A stretch of DNA of 64,000 bases, from positions 87,495 through 151,494 of the forward strand of contig JAFKEN010000008.1 of NCBI GenBank assembly GCA_017308515.1. Direction: 5' to 3'. Numbering within the stretch: position 1 is the stretch's first letter; every line of letters starts with the position of its first letter. Of the stretch, positions 44,509 through 52,518 are shown one piece after another. The position numbers were made by a program, and so were the translations under genes. A model generated the notes under the pieces. That model was given only the letters and a program-made list of their open reading frames with translations. It was not told the DNA's origin and did no database searches. Origin of the DNA: Actinomycetales bacterium (GTDB lineage Bacteria > Actinomycetota > Actinomycetes > Actinomycetales > Microbacteriaceae).

Positions 44509-44630
44509 GCCCTCACGGTAGCCGGGCCGCCGCGCGCTCGCGCTCGGCGTCGGGCGGGCGTCGGGCGCCCCCGTGCGCGTGCTATCGTTTCCACTCGGCT
44601 CGGGCGTTCTCGAACGCTCTCGCCGCACTC

Positions 44631-44715
44631 GCGCGGGTGGCGGAATTGGCAGACGCGCTAGCTTGAGGTGCTAGTGCCCGTATAGGGCGTGGGGGTTCAA
44701 GTCCCCCCTCGCGCA
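44631..44715 (+). tRNA. tRNA-Leu (anticodon GAG)
   Basis: The gene folds as a class II tRNA. The acceptor arm is GCGCGGG with CTCGCGC. The anticodon stem CTAGC/GCTAG encloses loop TTGAGGT with anticodon GAG. A long variable arm (TGCCCGTATAGGGCG) and the T arm GGGGGTTCAAGTCCCCC follow. CCA is not encoded. A possible -10 box TATCGT lies at 44583. The integrase gene just beyond the 3' end marks it as the attachment site of a mobile element; the tRNA itself is intact. Confidence 0.95.
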
Positions 44716-44729
44716 CAGTATGAGAATGG

Positions 44730-44764
44730 CCCCTGACCTGGGATTTCTTGTCCGGGTTCAGGGG
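44730..44764 (+). terminator. Hairpin at the tRNA/mobile element junction
   Basis: CCCCTGA (44730-44736) pairs with TCAGGGG (44758-44764), and the inner bases allow an extended imperfect stem. It lies 15 nt beyond the tRNA-Leu 3' end and 31 nt past the integrase stop. It may terminate either transcript or belong to the attachment region. Confidence 0.45.
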
Positions 44765-44794
44765 TCGTTCTCTGTCGAAGTGCTAGAAAAAGTG

Positions 44795-46024
44795 CTAAGC
44801 GTTGCCGAGGTGGGCCGCGAAGCGATCGACGGCCGACCGCTGCATGGTGGGCGTGACGTGGCTGTAGATGTTCATGGTCGTGGTGATCGTGGAGTGCCCC
44901 AGGCGCTCCTGTACGACCTTGGGGTGTTCCCCGAGTTCGAGCAGCAGGGTCGCGTGCGTGTGCCGCAGACCCTTCAGCGTGACCCGGTGCAGGCTGTCGA
45001 ACTTCACCGTCGCCCACTTCAGGCGGCGGTCCCAGCGGCTCGTCATCGCGTCGGGTGACCGCAGCTTGCCGTCGTCGTCGGCGAACACGTAGGCGTCTGC
45101 CTTCGCCAGCTCGAATGACAGCTCGGCGCGGGCGACCTTGTAGGAGGCGAGCACCTTCAGCGTCTCGGCGTCCATGTCGATGACGCGGGCGTTGCCGGTC
45201 TTGGTGGTCTTGGTCTGCGACCAGTCCTCCGTGTTGACCGCTCGGCGGATGCTGATGCGCATGGTCTTGGTGTTGATGTCGTTCCACTTCAGCGCCAGCG
45301 CCTCGCTGCGGCGCATCCCGGAGTAGGCGATGAGCCGCCACAGCGGGAACAGCTCGTCCTCCAGCTCGTCGCGGTCCCAGGCGAGGAAGGTGGAGAGCTG
45401 TTCGGCCGTCCAGGTGACGATCTCGGGCTTCTGCGCGCGCACCTCGCTGGACTTGGGGGCCTTCACGGTGCGCTTCTTCTTGGTCGGGTTCACCGTGAGG
45501 TGCCCGTCCTCGATCGCGGCGTCCAGGATCGCGCCGAGCACGACGTGAATCTTGTGGACGCTGTTGGCCGAGAGCGGCTGCCCCTTGCCGAGCTTGTCGG
45601 CGCGGCCGTGCTTCTCCAGGTCGCGGTAGTGCCGGGCGATCCGGGTGGCGGTGAGCTGGTCGAGGCGGATGTCGCCGAGCTGGGGCCGGATGTGGTTGCG
45701 GATGATCTTCTTGTAGCCCTTGACCGTGGAGTCCGCGAGCTTCAGTCCCTCTACCCACTGATCTGCGTAGACGCCGATGAGGGGCACCTTGCCAGAGAAC
45801 TTCTCGTTCTGCTTGCGCTGCTTCAGCGCGTCTTGCAGGGCGTCGTTCGCCTCGTCGGTGCTCGTGAACCCGGAGCGGGTGAGTCGGCGCATCCCCTGCT
45901 CGGGGTACTCGGGGTCCTTCGGGACGTAGATCTGGAACCGCCACCGCTTGCCATCGCGGGTCGCGTATTCCTGGATCGAGCCGGGCTGCCGGGAGCGGGA
46001 GCGGCGTTGCTTCTGCTCGCTCAT
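44795..46024 (-). CDS. int: Tyrosine recombinase (site-specific integrase)
   Basis: The 409-residue protein has an N-terminal arm-binding domain (residues about 20-90, RWRFQIYVPKDPEYPEQGMRR), a core-binding SAM-like domain (VYADQWVEGLKLADSTVKGYKKIIRNHI) and a catalytic domain. The catalytic residues are Arg in AYSGMRRSEALAL, the box LKGLRHTHATLL (Lys instead of the usual His three positions before Arg), LGHS and the nucleophilic Tyr in NIYSH. It points at the tRNA-Leu, as expected for tRNA-targeting integrases. ATG 46024 overlaps the regulator gene stop (ATGA). Confidence 0.95.
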   Translation of the reverse strand: MSEQKQRRSRSRQPGSIQEYATRDGKRWRFQIYVPKDPEYPEQGMRRLTRSGFTSTDEANDALQDALKQRKQNEKFSGKVPLIGVYADQWVEGLKLADSTVKGYKKIIRNHIRPQLGDIRLDQLTATRIARHYRDLEKHGRADKLGKGQPLSANSVHKIHVVLGAILDAAIEDGHLTVNPTKKKRTVKAPKSSEVRAQKPEIVTWTAEQLSTFLAWDRDELEDELFPLWRLIAYSGMRRSEALALKWNDINTKTMRISIRRAVNTEDWSQTKTTKTGNARVIDMDAETLKVLASYKVARAELSFELAKADAYVFADDDGKLRSPDAMTSRWDRRLKWATVKFDSLHRVTLKGLRHTHATLLLELGEHPKVVQERLGHSTITTTMNIYSHVTPTMQRSAVDRFAAHLGNA

Positions 46025-46665
46025 GGCTTCGTCTTCTCGGCTCGGGGCGCGGCCGCCGGGGATGCGGGGCGGATCGGGTCGGCGTCGGCGTCGGCGAACC
46101 GATCGAGGTAGTCGGCGGCGTCGAACACGCGCCCGGTCGGGTCTATCTGCACGCCGCGTTCGCGGATGAACCGCTGGCGCTCCTTCAGGTCCGCGAGACG
46201 CTGGGCGGACTCGTCGTGGCTGGCCTGGCTCGGGCTGCCGTGCCGCAGCAGGCTCTCGAAGTACTGGATGCGGCTGAGGCTCTGCACCCATTCCTGCTGC
46301 CAGTACGCCAGCAGTCCCTCGTTGGTGAGGACGAGTTCCCCGCGCGCCCACTTCTCGACCTCCTCGGGCAGGAACTTCTCGGGCACGCCCGTCAGCGTCG
46401 TCTCGTCCTCGGGCGGCGTCAGGAGCGCCGCGGGGCTGGTGCGCAGCAGGTAGGCGATCACGGTGAGGTCGTCCACATCCACGCGGCGATCCCCGTTCTC
46501 CAGCTTGCTGATCCCGGACGGCGACAGCTTCCGGCCCGCGGCGTCGAGCGCGTCGGACATCGTGCGCAGGTCCATGCCGATCGCTTGGCGGGCGGCACGG
46601 ATGTTCGCCGCGACATGCTTGTTCGTGATGCCGGGAGGGTTACCCCTCACTCGCTCTGTTTCCAT
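46021..46665 (-). CDS. XRE-family transcriptional regulator
   Basis: The 214-residue protein has an HTH domain: HVAANIRAARQAIGMDLRTMSDALDAAGRKLSPSGISKLENGDRRVDVDDLTVIAYLL. A C-terminal region with a long helix (RIQYFESLLRHGSPSQASHDESAQRLADLKERQRFIRERG) may dimerise or sense a signal. It likely represses the element, since it is coupled to int and divergent from the excisionase-like gene. ATG 46665 is preferred because a promoter -10 box lies exactly 6 nt upstream (leaderless); an upstream start at 46695 would add ten residues. Confidence 0.88.
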   Translation of the reverse strand: METERVRGNPPGITNKHVAANIRAARQAIGMDLRTMSDALDAAGRKLSPSGISKLENGDRRVDVDDLTVIAYLLRTSPAALLTPPEDETTLTGVPEKFLPEEVEKWARGELVLTNEGLLAYWQQEWVQSLSRIQYFESLLRHGSPSQASHDESAQRLADLKERQRFIRERGVQIDPTGRVFDAADYLDRFADADADPIRPASPAAAPRAEKTKP

Positions 46666-46671
46666 AGAGAG

Positions 46672-46717
46672 AACATACAACGCGGTACTTGACAACGCAA
46701 GCTCGCGCTTCTACCGT
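46672..46717. promoter_or_regulatory. Overlapping divergent promoters between the XRE and excisionase-like genes
   Basis: Plus strand: TTGACA (46689-46694), a 17-nt spacer, then TACCGT (46712-46717). Minus strand: TTGCGT (46700-46695), a 17-nt spacer, then TATGTT (46677-46672), 6 nt before the regulator ATG. The two -35 boxes abut, forming the semi-palindrome TTGACAACGCAA, so one bound regulator would affect both directions. Confidence 0.65.
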
Positions 46718-46765
46718 GGGATGCACCTTTCTCGACGCCCGTGGACACGAACGGATGGTGCGACG

Positions 46766-46990
46766 ATGCGACAGAGCACCCTCGGCATAGACGACCTCCG
46801 CCGTCGCCGCAGCCTCGTCATCACGCGCCAGGAGGCCGCCGAAGCTCTCGGCGTCGATCCCCGAACCGTGACGGTCGGCATCGAGGACGGCACCATCCCC
46901 TCCGTGAAGATCGGCCGCCGTGTCGTGATCCCTCGTGAGAAGTTCCTGCGCCTGTTCGCCGACGATGCGGGCCAGGAGGCGGCGCAATGA
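46766..46990 (+). CDS. Excisionase-like HTH DNA-binding protein
   Basis: The 74-residue product carries a winged HTH of the excisionase (HTH_17) type: VITRQEAAEALGVDPRTVTVGIEDGTIPSVKIGRRVVIPREKFLRLF. Such proteins bend DNA at attachment sites to direct excision, or act as regulators. ATG 46766 lies about 45 nt after the predicted transcription start; ATG 46721 is in frame but too close to the -10 box. It is divergent from the XRE repressor and co-directional with the toxin-antitoxin genes. Confidence 0.85.
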   Translation: MRQSTLGIDDLRRRRSLVITRQEAAEALGVDPRTVTVGIEDGTIPSVKIGRRVVIPREKFLRLFADDAGQEAAQ

Positions 46991-47037
46991 CGCGCGCCGC
47001 CCTGTCCGATGTGGGGGCTGCCGCGTACGATAGGGGC

Positions 47038-47253
47038 ATGGTGAACCCGGCGCTCATGGAGCAGGTGGATCAGCTCAGTCCCTCTGAGCTGGTCGAGCTT
47101 CGTGACGCGATCCAGGCCAAGCTCGGCGACGACGTGCCGGCCGGTCAGTGGGCGATCCTGGAGCAGCGCGTCGCCGAGGCGGACGCGAACCCGGACGACT
47201 ACATCACGCTCGATGAGTGGAAGGCGCGCCGCCGCACGCGCCGCACCGCGTGA
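47038..47253 (+). CDS. Antitoxin of a type II toxin-antitoxin system (addiction module protein)
   Basis: The 71-residue protein resembles the Unstab_antitox (addiction module) family: LMEQVDQLSPSELVELRDAIQAKLG followed by WAILEQRVAEADANPDDYITLDEWKARRR. It should neutralise the toxin encoded immediately downstream and autoregulate the pair. ATG 47038 gives the family N-terminus, although an ATG at 46987 overlapping the excisionase stop would add 17 residues. Its TGA overlaps the toxin GTG. Confidence 0.85.
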   Translation: MVNPALMEQVDQLSPSELVELRDAIQAKLGDDVPAGQWAILEQRVAEADANPDDYITLDEWKARRRTRRTA

Positions 47254-47555
47254 GCTACACCGTCCGACTCCTCGCCAACGCGCAGCGAGACCTCGCTGAC
47301 ATCGAGGCGTACTACGACGAGCACGTTCCGCATGAGACGGACCGCTGCCTCGACGCGATCGAGGTCGCCCTGGACTGGATCGCCGCCTACGCGCACCAGC
47401 CACCCGTCAGCCGCTTCGGGCTGCGTCATGTCAGCACCGAGACGTTCCGGTACTACGTCTGGTATCGCCTGTTCGAGGAGGAGCGGTTCGTGCAGGTCGT
47501 CGCCGTGCTGCATCATCGGCGAGGGGACGACGCTCTCGGCGAGCGGGTGCCCTGA
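47250..47555 (+). CDS. ParE/RelE-family toxin
   Basis: The 101-residue protein has the RelE/ParE fold pattern: YTVRLLANAQRDLADIEAYYDEHVP, a central helix CLDAIEVALDWIAAYAHQP, then FGLRHVSTETFRYYVWYRLFEEERFVQVVAVLHHRRGDD, with conserved Arg and Tyr positions. It would act as a gyrase poison or mRNA interferase; the sequence does not decide which. It starts at GTG 47250 overlapping the antitoxin stop (GTGA). The pair probably stabilises the mobile element. Confidence 0.87.
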   Translation: MSYTVRLLANAQRDLADIEAYYDEHVPHETDRCLDAIEVALDWIAAYAHQPPVSRFGLRHVSTETFRYYVWYRLFEEERFVQVVAVLHHRRGDDALGERVP

Positions 47556-47562
47556 GCTTCCG

Positions 47563-50500
47563 TTAGAGGCTGATCCCGTGGTCGCGCTCCGGCCCGCTCG
47601 GGGTCGGATGGTTCGGCTCGCGTTCGGGTCCGCGTAGGCGTGCGGTGCGCTCGGCGAGGGCTGCCGCTGCGATCCGGTCGGCCTCGGCGCGCGCGCGGAT
47701 GAGGGCGGCGGCCTGCTCGGGTGGCAGGGTCTCGATCTGCGCGAGGAACCGCCGATCCCGCTCGGCGCGCTGCGCGGCGTCGGTGGCGCGGCGCTCGGCG
47801 CTGTCGCGGGCGTAGGGGTCGCGGTAGATCGCGCGGCGGAGCTGGTGTCGCTCGTCCATCTGCCGGGCGGTCATGCGGCTCGTCTCGTGCTGGATGCGCT
47901 CGGCATCCTGCCTGGCGCCGGCTACCCGCGGGTCGGCGTCGGCCTGGCGACCAGCGACGGCCTCGCTCCAGGCCGGCACGCGATCCGGGGCGGTCGGGGT
48001 GGAGCCCCAGCGGTCGCGCACGGCCGCCTCGACCACGGCGCGGTCCTGCTCGGCGGTGAGGCGGGTGCGCTCGGCGCTCCGGCGCCGCAGGCGCCCGGCC
48101 GCGCGACGGGCGGCATCGGCGTCGCGGGCACGATCCCGGGCGGCCAGGAGCGTCGCTGCGTCACTGGCGGCCTGCTCGATGAGTGGGACGATGACCTCGG
48201 CCCGTGCACCCTCAGCCCGCGTCCGGGCTGCCGTCAGCGCGGCCTGCTGCGCGTCGTATGCGTCATGGTGCTCGGTCGCCTGCCGGTCGAGGCGGGCAGC
48301 GGCCTGTTGCCACCTGGCCGCCTGCTCGTCGGCCCGCGCGATGCGCTCGGCGAGCCGGGTGCGCTCGGTGTTCACGAGCGCCACGGGGCCGTCCGCGACG
48401 AGTCCGGCGACCGCCGTCTGCGCCCGCTCGGTCGCCTCGGCCAGTCCGCGGTCGGCGCGGTCGCGCTCGAGCGCGGCGGTGAACTGCTCGCGGGCGTCCG
48501 CGAGGTCCGCCGCGACGACGTGCAGCCGGTTCGCCTCCTGCCCGCGGGTGAGACCGACGTAGACGCCGGCCGCGTCCAGCGCATCCGACAGGACGGTGTG
48601 CGACTCCGGTGCGGTGACGCCCTGGACGCCGTAGGCGGTCGCCGCGTAGGCCAGGTGGGTGTGCTCCGCGACATACTCGGCGAGCAGCCGCACCGTGCGC
48701 TGCTGCTTCCGCTCGCTGGCGGCGTCGCGCACCCACAAGCTGCCGTCGTCCCCGACGTGCTGGACGATCCAGGTCTGCCGGTTCGCCACACCCGCCTCGG
48801 CGTCGTTGCGTCGGGTCTGGATCAGGTCGCCCGCGCTGATCGCCAGGCCGTCCGCGCCGTCGATGGTGCGGGTGTCGTCGACCAGCCCGGCGCGCACCCG
48901 GTCCTCGCGGATCAGGGCGTTCAGCTCGCGGGCCTCGTCGTTCGTCGCGGTCGTGATCGCAGCCCCGTCGATCCACTCGGCGGCGACCGCGGCCCGGAGC
49001 GCGTCAGCGTCCTCGTGGAGCCGCACCAGGCCGAGGGCGTGCAGCCGGTCGAACAGCTTGGCCGGGTCGCGCCCAGCACGGAGGTCGAGGGTGAGCTGCG
49101 CGTAGGCGGGGTCCGCGAAGCGGTGCAGCGAGGTGAGGTCGTGGACGCGCGGCACGAGCGCGGCGGCGATGTCGAGCACCCCACCGCGTCCCACGGCGGG
49201 GAGCTGCGCCCGGTCCCCGACCAGGGCGAGCGTCGCCCCGGCCTCATCCGCGACGGTGAGCAGGGCCAGGGCAGTGTCCTGGTCGAGCATCCCGGCCTCG
49301 TCCACCACCACGCGCTCACCAGTGGCCAGGCGATGCTCCTGGCCGGGGCCGCGGTAGGTCGCACCCGTCTCCGGGTCGGCATCGCCCACGGCGAGCCGGG
49401 ACCATACGCCGTCCGCGTCCCAGCGGTAACCGTGGGCGTGGACGAGCGCGGCCACGGAGTCGGTCGGCACACCGAGCTCGACCGCGGCAACGTCGGCGGC
49501 CTTCTTCGTCGGCGTCACCACCCGCACCGCCCGGCCGTGCTCGGCCGCCGCGGTGATCGCGGCGCCGAGCATGGTGGTCTTGCCCGCCCCCGCAGCACCC
49601 TCGACCACGACCAGCGACGCGGTACCGGCGACCGCAGCGGCCGCGCGCGCCTGGTCCGCGTCCAGCCTCGACGCGCGCACGCGCACCGTTGCGCCGTCCG
49701 TGCGCTGGGTGGCGCGTGCAGTCAGCAGGTCGCGCAGCACCGTCTCGACCGCGACGACGTGCGGCGTCGTCAGGTGCGCCACATGCTCCGGCGCCGGTGC
49801 GCCCGGCGGCAGGATCGAGAGGCAGTCGTCGGCGGCCAGCCGGGTCGTGAGGGTGACGAACTCGCGCAGCTCCGCGCCGGTGGCGCGCACGCCGGCCTCG
49901 GTGACGGTGCGCGCCACCTGCTCCTGCACGTCATGCACCGTCCACGCCGACGCAGCCGCCGCGCAACGATCCAGCGCACGCGAGGCGACCTGCTGCACCT
50001 GCAACTCGTCCAGCGCAACCCTCGCGGGCACGGCGGCGCGCGGCAGGTCGGGGGTGTAGCCGGCGTCCTCCAGCTCGCGCAGCCACCCGGCCTCGGAGCC
50101 GAGCACGCTGGGCTTCTTGCTCGGCCGCTCGTGATCCCACGCCTTCGCCCGCAGCCTCGCGGAGACGACTGGGCCGGGCGTCTCACCCGGATGCGCCGCC
50201 TCCCACTCCGCCTCGAACCGCGCCAGGTTACGCGCCACTTGCGCGCCGCGCTTGGACATCACCGCGTTCCACGGCACCAGCTCCGCAACCTCGCCGGTCA
50301 CCGGGTCCAGGGTCAGCCCGTGCGCGTCGAGCACCGCCGCGAGCCGCGGATGCGCGGACAGGACCGCCGTGCCGAGCGCCCGGATCGCGCCCTGCTGCCG
50401 GAACAGCGCCGCCGTGTCCAGCCCGCGCCACGCACCTGCCGCCCACACACGAGTCCCGATCTGGAAGTGGATGTGCCGGTGCGGATCACCCGCCCGGCTC

Positions 50501-50985
50501 GTCTTGTGCGAGACGGCGACCGTCTCCAACTGCTCGACCGGCACCACCTCCTGCGCCCCCCGCGGCCCAACGCGGGTGACCGAGTGCTGGCCGAGCCAGG
50601 AACGAATCTCCGCCACTGCGTCACGCTGCGCCGCGTCCAGCGCCTCAGACACCTCCGGGTGCAGCGCGGCCGCGATCGACAGCGACTTGGGCACGTTCAC
50701 GACCATCTCCGCGAAGCGCGGGCTACCGCGCCGGCCCTCGCCGGGCAGCCGGGGCTTGCCCATCGACTCCCCGGTGAGCGGGTTCACCCAATCGACCCAC
50801 TGGCGGTACTCATCCGCCGACAGCGCAACCTCACCGATCACCCGACCCCCGGCATCGACGGCCGTGAACTCAGCCAGCGCGATCCCGGCCTCCAGGTAAT
50901 ACTCGTCAGCCCTGGCGCGGTCGGACTCCAGATAGCGCAGCGCATCCGCCCCGGTGCCCCGGAACAAGATCACGCCGCCATGCAT
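47563..50985 (-). CDS. MobF-type conjugative relaxase/helicase
   Basis: The 1140-residue protein nicks and unwinds DNA for conjugal transfer. The N-terminal relaxase domain has a tyrosine pair (ADEYYLEAG, near residue 30) and the metal-binding histidine triad DPHRHIHFQIG (near 168). A TrwC/TraA-like helicase domain follows: Walker A VEGAAGAGKTTML, Walker B RVVVDEAGMLD, and VGLTRGQEANRLHVV. The C-terminal 250 residues are Ala/Arg-rich coiled-coil. ATG 50985 is chosen because GGAGG lies 8 nt upstream. No type IV secretion genes are in the window, so the element may be mobilised by others. Confidence 0.94.
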   Translation of the reverse strand: MHGGVILFRGTGADALRYLESDRARADEYYLEAGIALAEFTAVDAGGRVIGEVALSADEYRQWVDWVNPLTGESMGKPRLPGEGRRGSPRFAEMVVNVPKSLSIAAALHPEVSEALDAAQRDAVAEIRSWLGQHSVTRVGPRGAQEVVPVEQLETVAVSHKTSRAGDPHRHIHFQIGTRVWAAGAWRGLDTAALFRQQGAIRALGTAVLSAHPRLAAVLDAHGLTLDPVTGEVAELVPWNAVMSKRGAQVARNLARFEAEWEAAHPGETPGPVVSARLRAKAWDHERPSKKPSVLGSEAGWLRELEDAGYTPDLPRAAVPARVALDELQVQQVASRALDRCAAAASAWTVHDVQEQVARTVTEAGVRATGAELREFVTLTTRLAADDCLSILPPGAPAPEHVAHLTTPHVVAVETVLRDLLTARATQRTDGATVRVRASRLDADQARAAAAVAGTASLVVVEGAAGAGKTTMLGAAITAAAEHGRAVRVVTPTKKAADVAAVELGVPTDSVAALVHAHGYRWDADGVWSRLAVGDADPETGATYRGPGQEHRLATGERVVVDEAGMLDQDTALALLTVADEAGATLALVGDRAQLPAVGRGGVLDIAAALVPRVHDLTSLHRFADPAYAQLTLDLRAGRDPAKLFDRLHALGLVRLHEDADALRAAVAAEWIDGAAITTATNDEARELNALIREDRVRAGLVDDTRTIDGADGLAISAGDLIQTRRNDAEAGVANRQTWIVQHVGDDGSLWVRDAASERKQQRTVRLLAEYVAEHTHLAYAATAYGVQGVTAPESHTVLSDALDAAGVYVGLTRGQEANRLHVVAADLADAREQFTAALERDRADRGLAEATERAQTAVAGLVADGPVALVNTERTRLAERIARADEQAARWQQAAARLDRQATEHHDAYDAQQAALTAARTRAEGARAEVIVPLIEQAASDAATLLAARDRARDADAARRAAGRLRRRSAERTRLTAEQDRAVVEAAVRDRWGSTPTAPDRVPAWSEAVAGRQADADPRVAGARQDAERIQHETSRMTARQMDERHQLRRAIYRDPYARDSAERRATDAAQRAERDRRFLAQIETLPPEQAAALIRARAEADRIAAAALAERTARLRGPEREPNHPTPSGPERDHGISL

Positions 50986-51023
50986 CGAACTCACCTCCAG
51001 AGATTCCTAGTACGGAAACTGGT

Positions 51024-51044
51024 GTATCTACCACGGTAGTATAC
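51024..51044. repeat. Inverted repeat upstream of the relaxase gene (oriT candidate)
   Basis: CTACC and GGTAG flank a two-base centre, and the pairing extends outward through GTAT and ATAC with a one-base offset. It lies 38 nt upstream of the relaxase start, a common position for oriT of MobF systems. It could instead be an operator. No nic site can be assigned. Confidence 0.4.
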
Positions 51045-51052
51045 GTCCATTC

Positions 51053-51162
51053 GGGGGAGGGAGGGGGCGAGGGGTGTGGGAGAGGTGGGGGAGAGAAGGT
51101 GAGGGGTGGGGGAGAGAGGTGGAGGGGGAGAGGTGCGGGGACTGAGAAGAAGGTTGAGGGGG
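51053..51162. other. 110-nt polypurine, G-rich tract
   Basis: The plus strand contains only 13 pyrimidines in 110 bases and many runs of three to five Gs, starting GGGGGAGGGAGGGGG. Four or more G-runs with short loops meet the G-quadruplex pattern. It lies between the relaxase promoter region and the remnant membrane protein gene, at the change from mobilisation genes to cargo. Confidence 0.8.
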
Positions 51163-51218
51163 CAGCCGGAAGAAGTCGCCCAGGGCGGGACGGAAGGCTC
51201 CGGCGATCAGATCGCCAG

Positions 51219-51679
51219 TTAAGGCGTGCGATTCTTAGCCGATCGGGCGGCCTTGCGGGCTGCGAGCACAACCAGCCGACCGTCGCGTCGGTCGCCCCGG
51301 CAACTGAGTAGCTCCAGAGCGCGGCAGCGACCACATCGTCCCGGTAGCTGCCCCAAGCGTCGGTGATCGCCATGAAGAGCCACACCCAGATCAGCGCACA
51401 GCCTGCGCCGATGACGGCCGCCGCGCAGATCGGCTACCAAGAGAGCATCCGTACCTGCGGGCGTGCGAGCAGGAGCATCAATAGGGAGAGCAGCGCGGCC
51501 ACCATCGACGCGAGCAGCGGCCACGCCGGCCCTGGCCACCAGGCGTTTCGGCCCGGCACGAACATCAGGCTTCCCACGATGATGGCTGCTCCGGCGCCGA
51601 GGAGGAGGAACGCCCCCCGCACGGCTGCCGACGCTCCGGCGGCATCACTCCATGTGAGGATTCGTCGCTCGCCGTTCAT
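51219..51679 (-). pseudogene. Decayed four-helix membrane protein gene
   Basis: From ATG 51679 the frame encodes two or three hydrophobic helices (GAFLLLGAGAAIIVGSLMFV and LLASMVAALLSLLMLLLA) and meets TAG at 51436-51434. The same frame continues beyond the stop with coding-like sequence (AAAVIGAGCALIWVWLFMAITDAWG). A later shift of frame gives a plausible end GRLVVLAARKAARSAKNRTP at TAA 51221-51219. One in-frame stop plus one frameshift indicate an inactivated gene. The first 81 residues may still be made. Confidence 0.6.
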
Positions 51680-51796
51680 ACAGCCACTCTTCCACTGTCC
51701 CCCGGACCGGGTGGCTTGCACCTAGGTTAGACACAGGTTGGGAGACAGTCGGGCTCATGCAGGCGCTTATCCCGGTGGGGAGTCGATGGAGCAGCT

Positions 51797-52459
51797 TCAT
51801 TGAGCCTCACCCGGATCTATTGTGTCGCCCTCCGCCGCTTCCGCCTCCTGCTGGGCGCGACGACGGAAGCGGACCATCATGATGGGCATGGTCGCGCCGA
51901 CCGCGACCAGCAGCACGATCGAGGCGACAGCGAACCAGAAGGCCAGTGAAGCGAGCGAGTTGCCGTCTGCAGGGGCCTCTTCATCTTCATCGGCCGATAC
52001 TGCGTCGGTAGCGGGCGGGGTTGGCGGTGTAGAGGTAGCGGCGGGCGCGCTGGGTACCTGGGTCGGCTGGGCGGCGGCGGGATCGAGCGAGTACTCGAAC
52101 TGGCCCTCGATCGGATGCCCGTCGCTGCCGACGATGCGCCAGAACACCGAGTAGGTGCCGGCGGCATCGTGGTCGACGAGCGGCTGGGTCACGGTGTTGC
52201 CATCGACCCGGGGATTGCCGTCCGAGATCAGATCGCCGTTCGGCCCGGTCACTTGGAGGACCACGGCTCCATCCAGCACGACTACGTCCGCGCTGAAGGT
52301 GGCGGAGACAAAGCTCGGTGCCTCAGTGAGCGTCGAGTCGGCTGCCGGGTCGGAGCCGACGAAGGCGTCATGTGCAGCCGCAGGGCCAGTGGATGCGGCC
52401 CAGATGCCGCCGGTGAGCAGCAGGGCTGCGCCGAACGCGACGATGGGACGGGTCTTCAT
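51797..52459 (-). CDS. copC: CopC-domain copper-binding protein
   Basis: The 220-residue exported protein has a signal peptide (residues 1-29), and the mature end starts with HDAFVGSDPAADSTL, where the N-terminal His is a Cu(II) ligand. The CopC fold continues to VFWRIVGSDGHPIEGQFEYSL with a second His. A Thr/Pro/acidic linker and a C-terminal membrane helix (LAFWFAVASIVLLVAVGATMPI) follow. It probably binds copper outside the membrane and may feed oxidase or cytochrome assembly with the genes upstream. It is the last gene of the minus-strand cargo string. Confidence 0.9.
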   Translation of the reverse strand: MKTRPIVAFGAALLLTGGIWAASTGPAAAHDAFVGSDPAADSTLTEAPSFVSATFSADVVVLDGAVVLQVTGPNGDLISDGNPRVDGNTVTQPLVDHDAAGTYSVFWRIVGSDGHPIEGQFEYSLDPAAAQPTQVPSAPAATSTPPTPPATDAVSADEDEEAPADGNSLASLAFWFAVASIVLLVAVGATMPIMMVRFRRRAQQEAEAAEGDTIDPGEAQ

Positions 52460-52518
52460 GGTGATGGCGTCTCCTTCAGTGGGATGCAGGTAGCGGAATG
52501 AATGGCGTCCGGAGAGCC

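Noticed and set aside
50906..51385. 159-codon minus-strand frame running through the polypurine tract
   Set aside because: The C-terminal half is a Pro/Ser artefact of the purine tract. Only the part beyond about 51230 looks coding, and that belongs to the decayed membrane protein gene.
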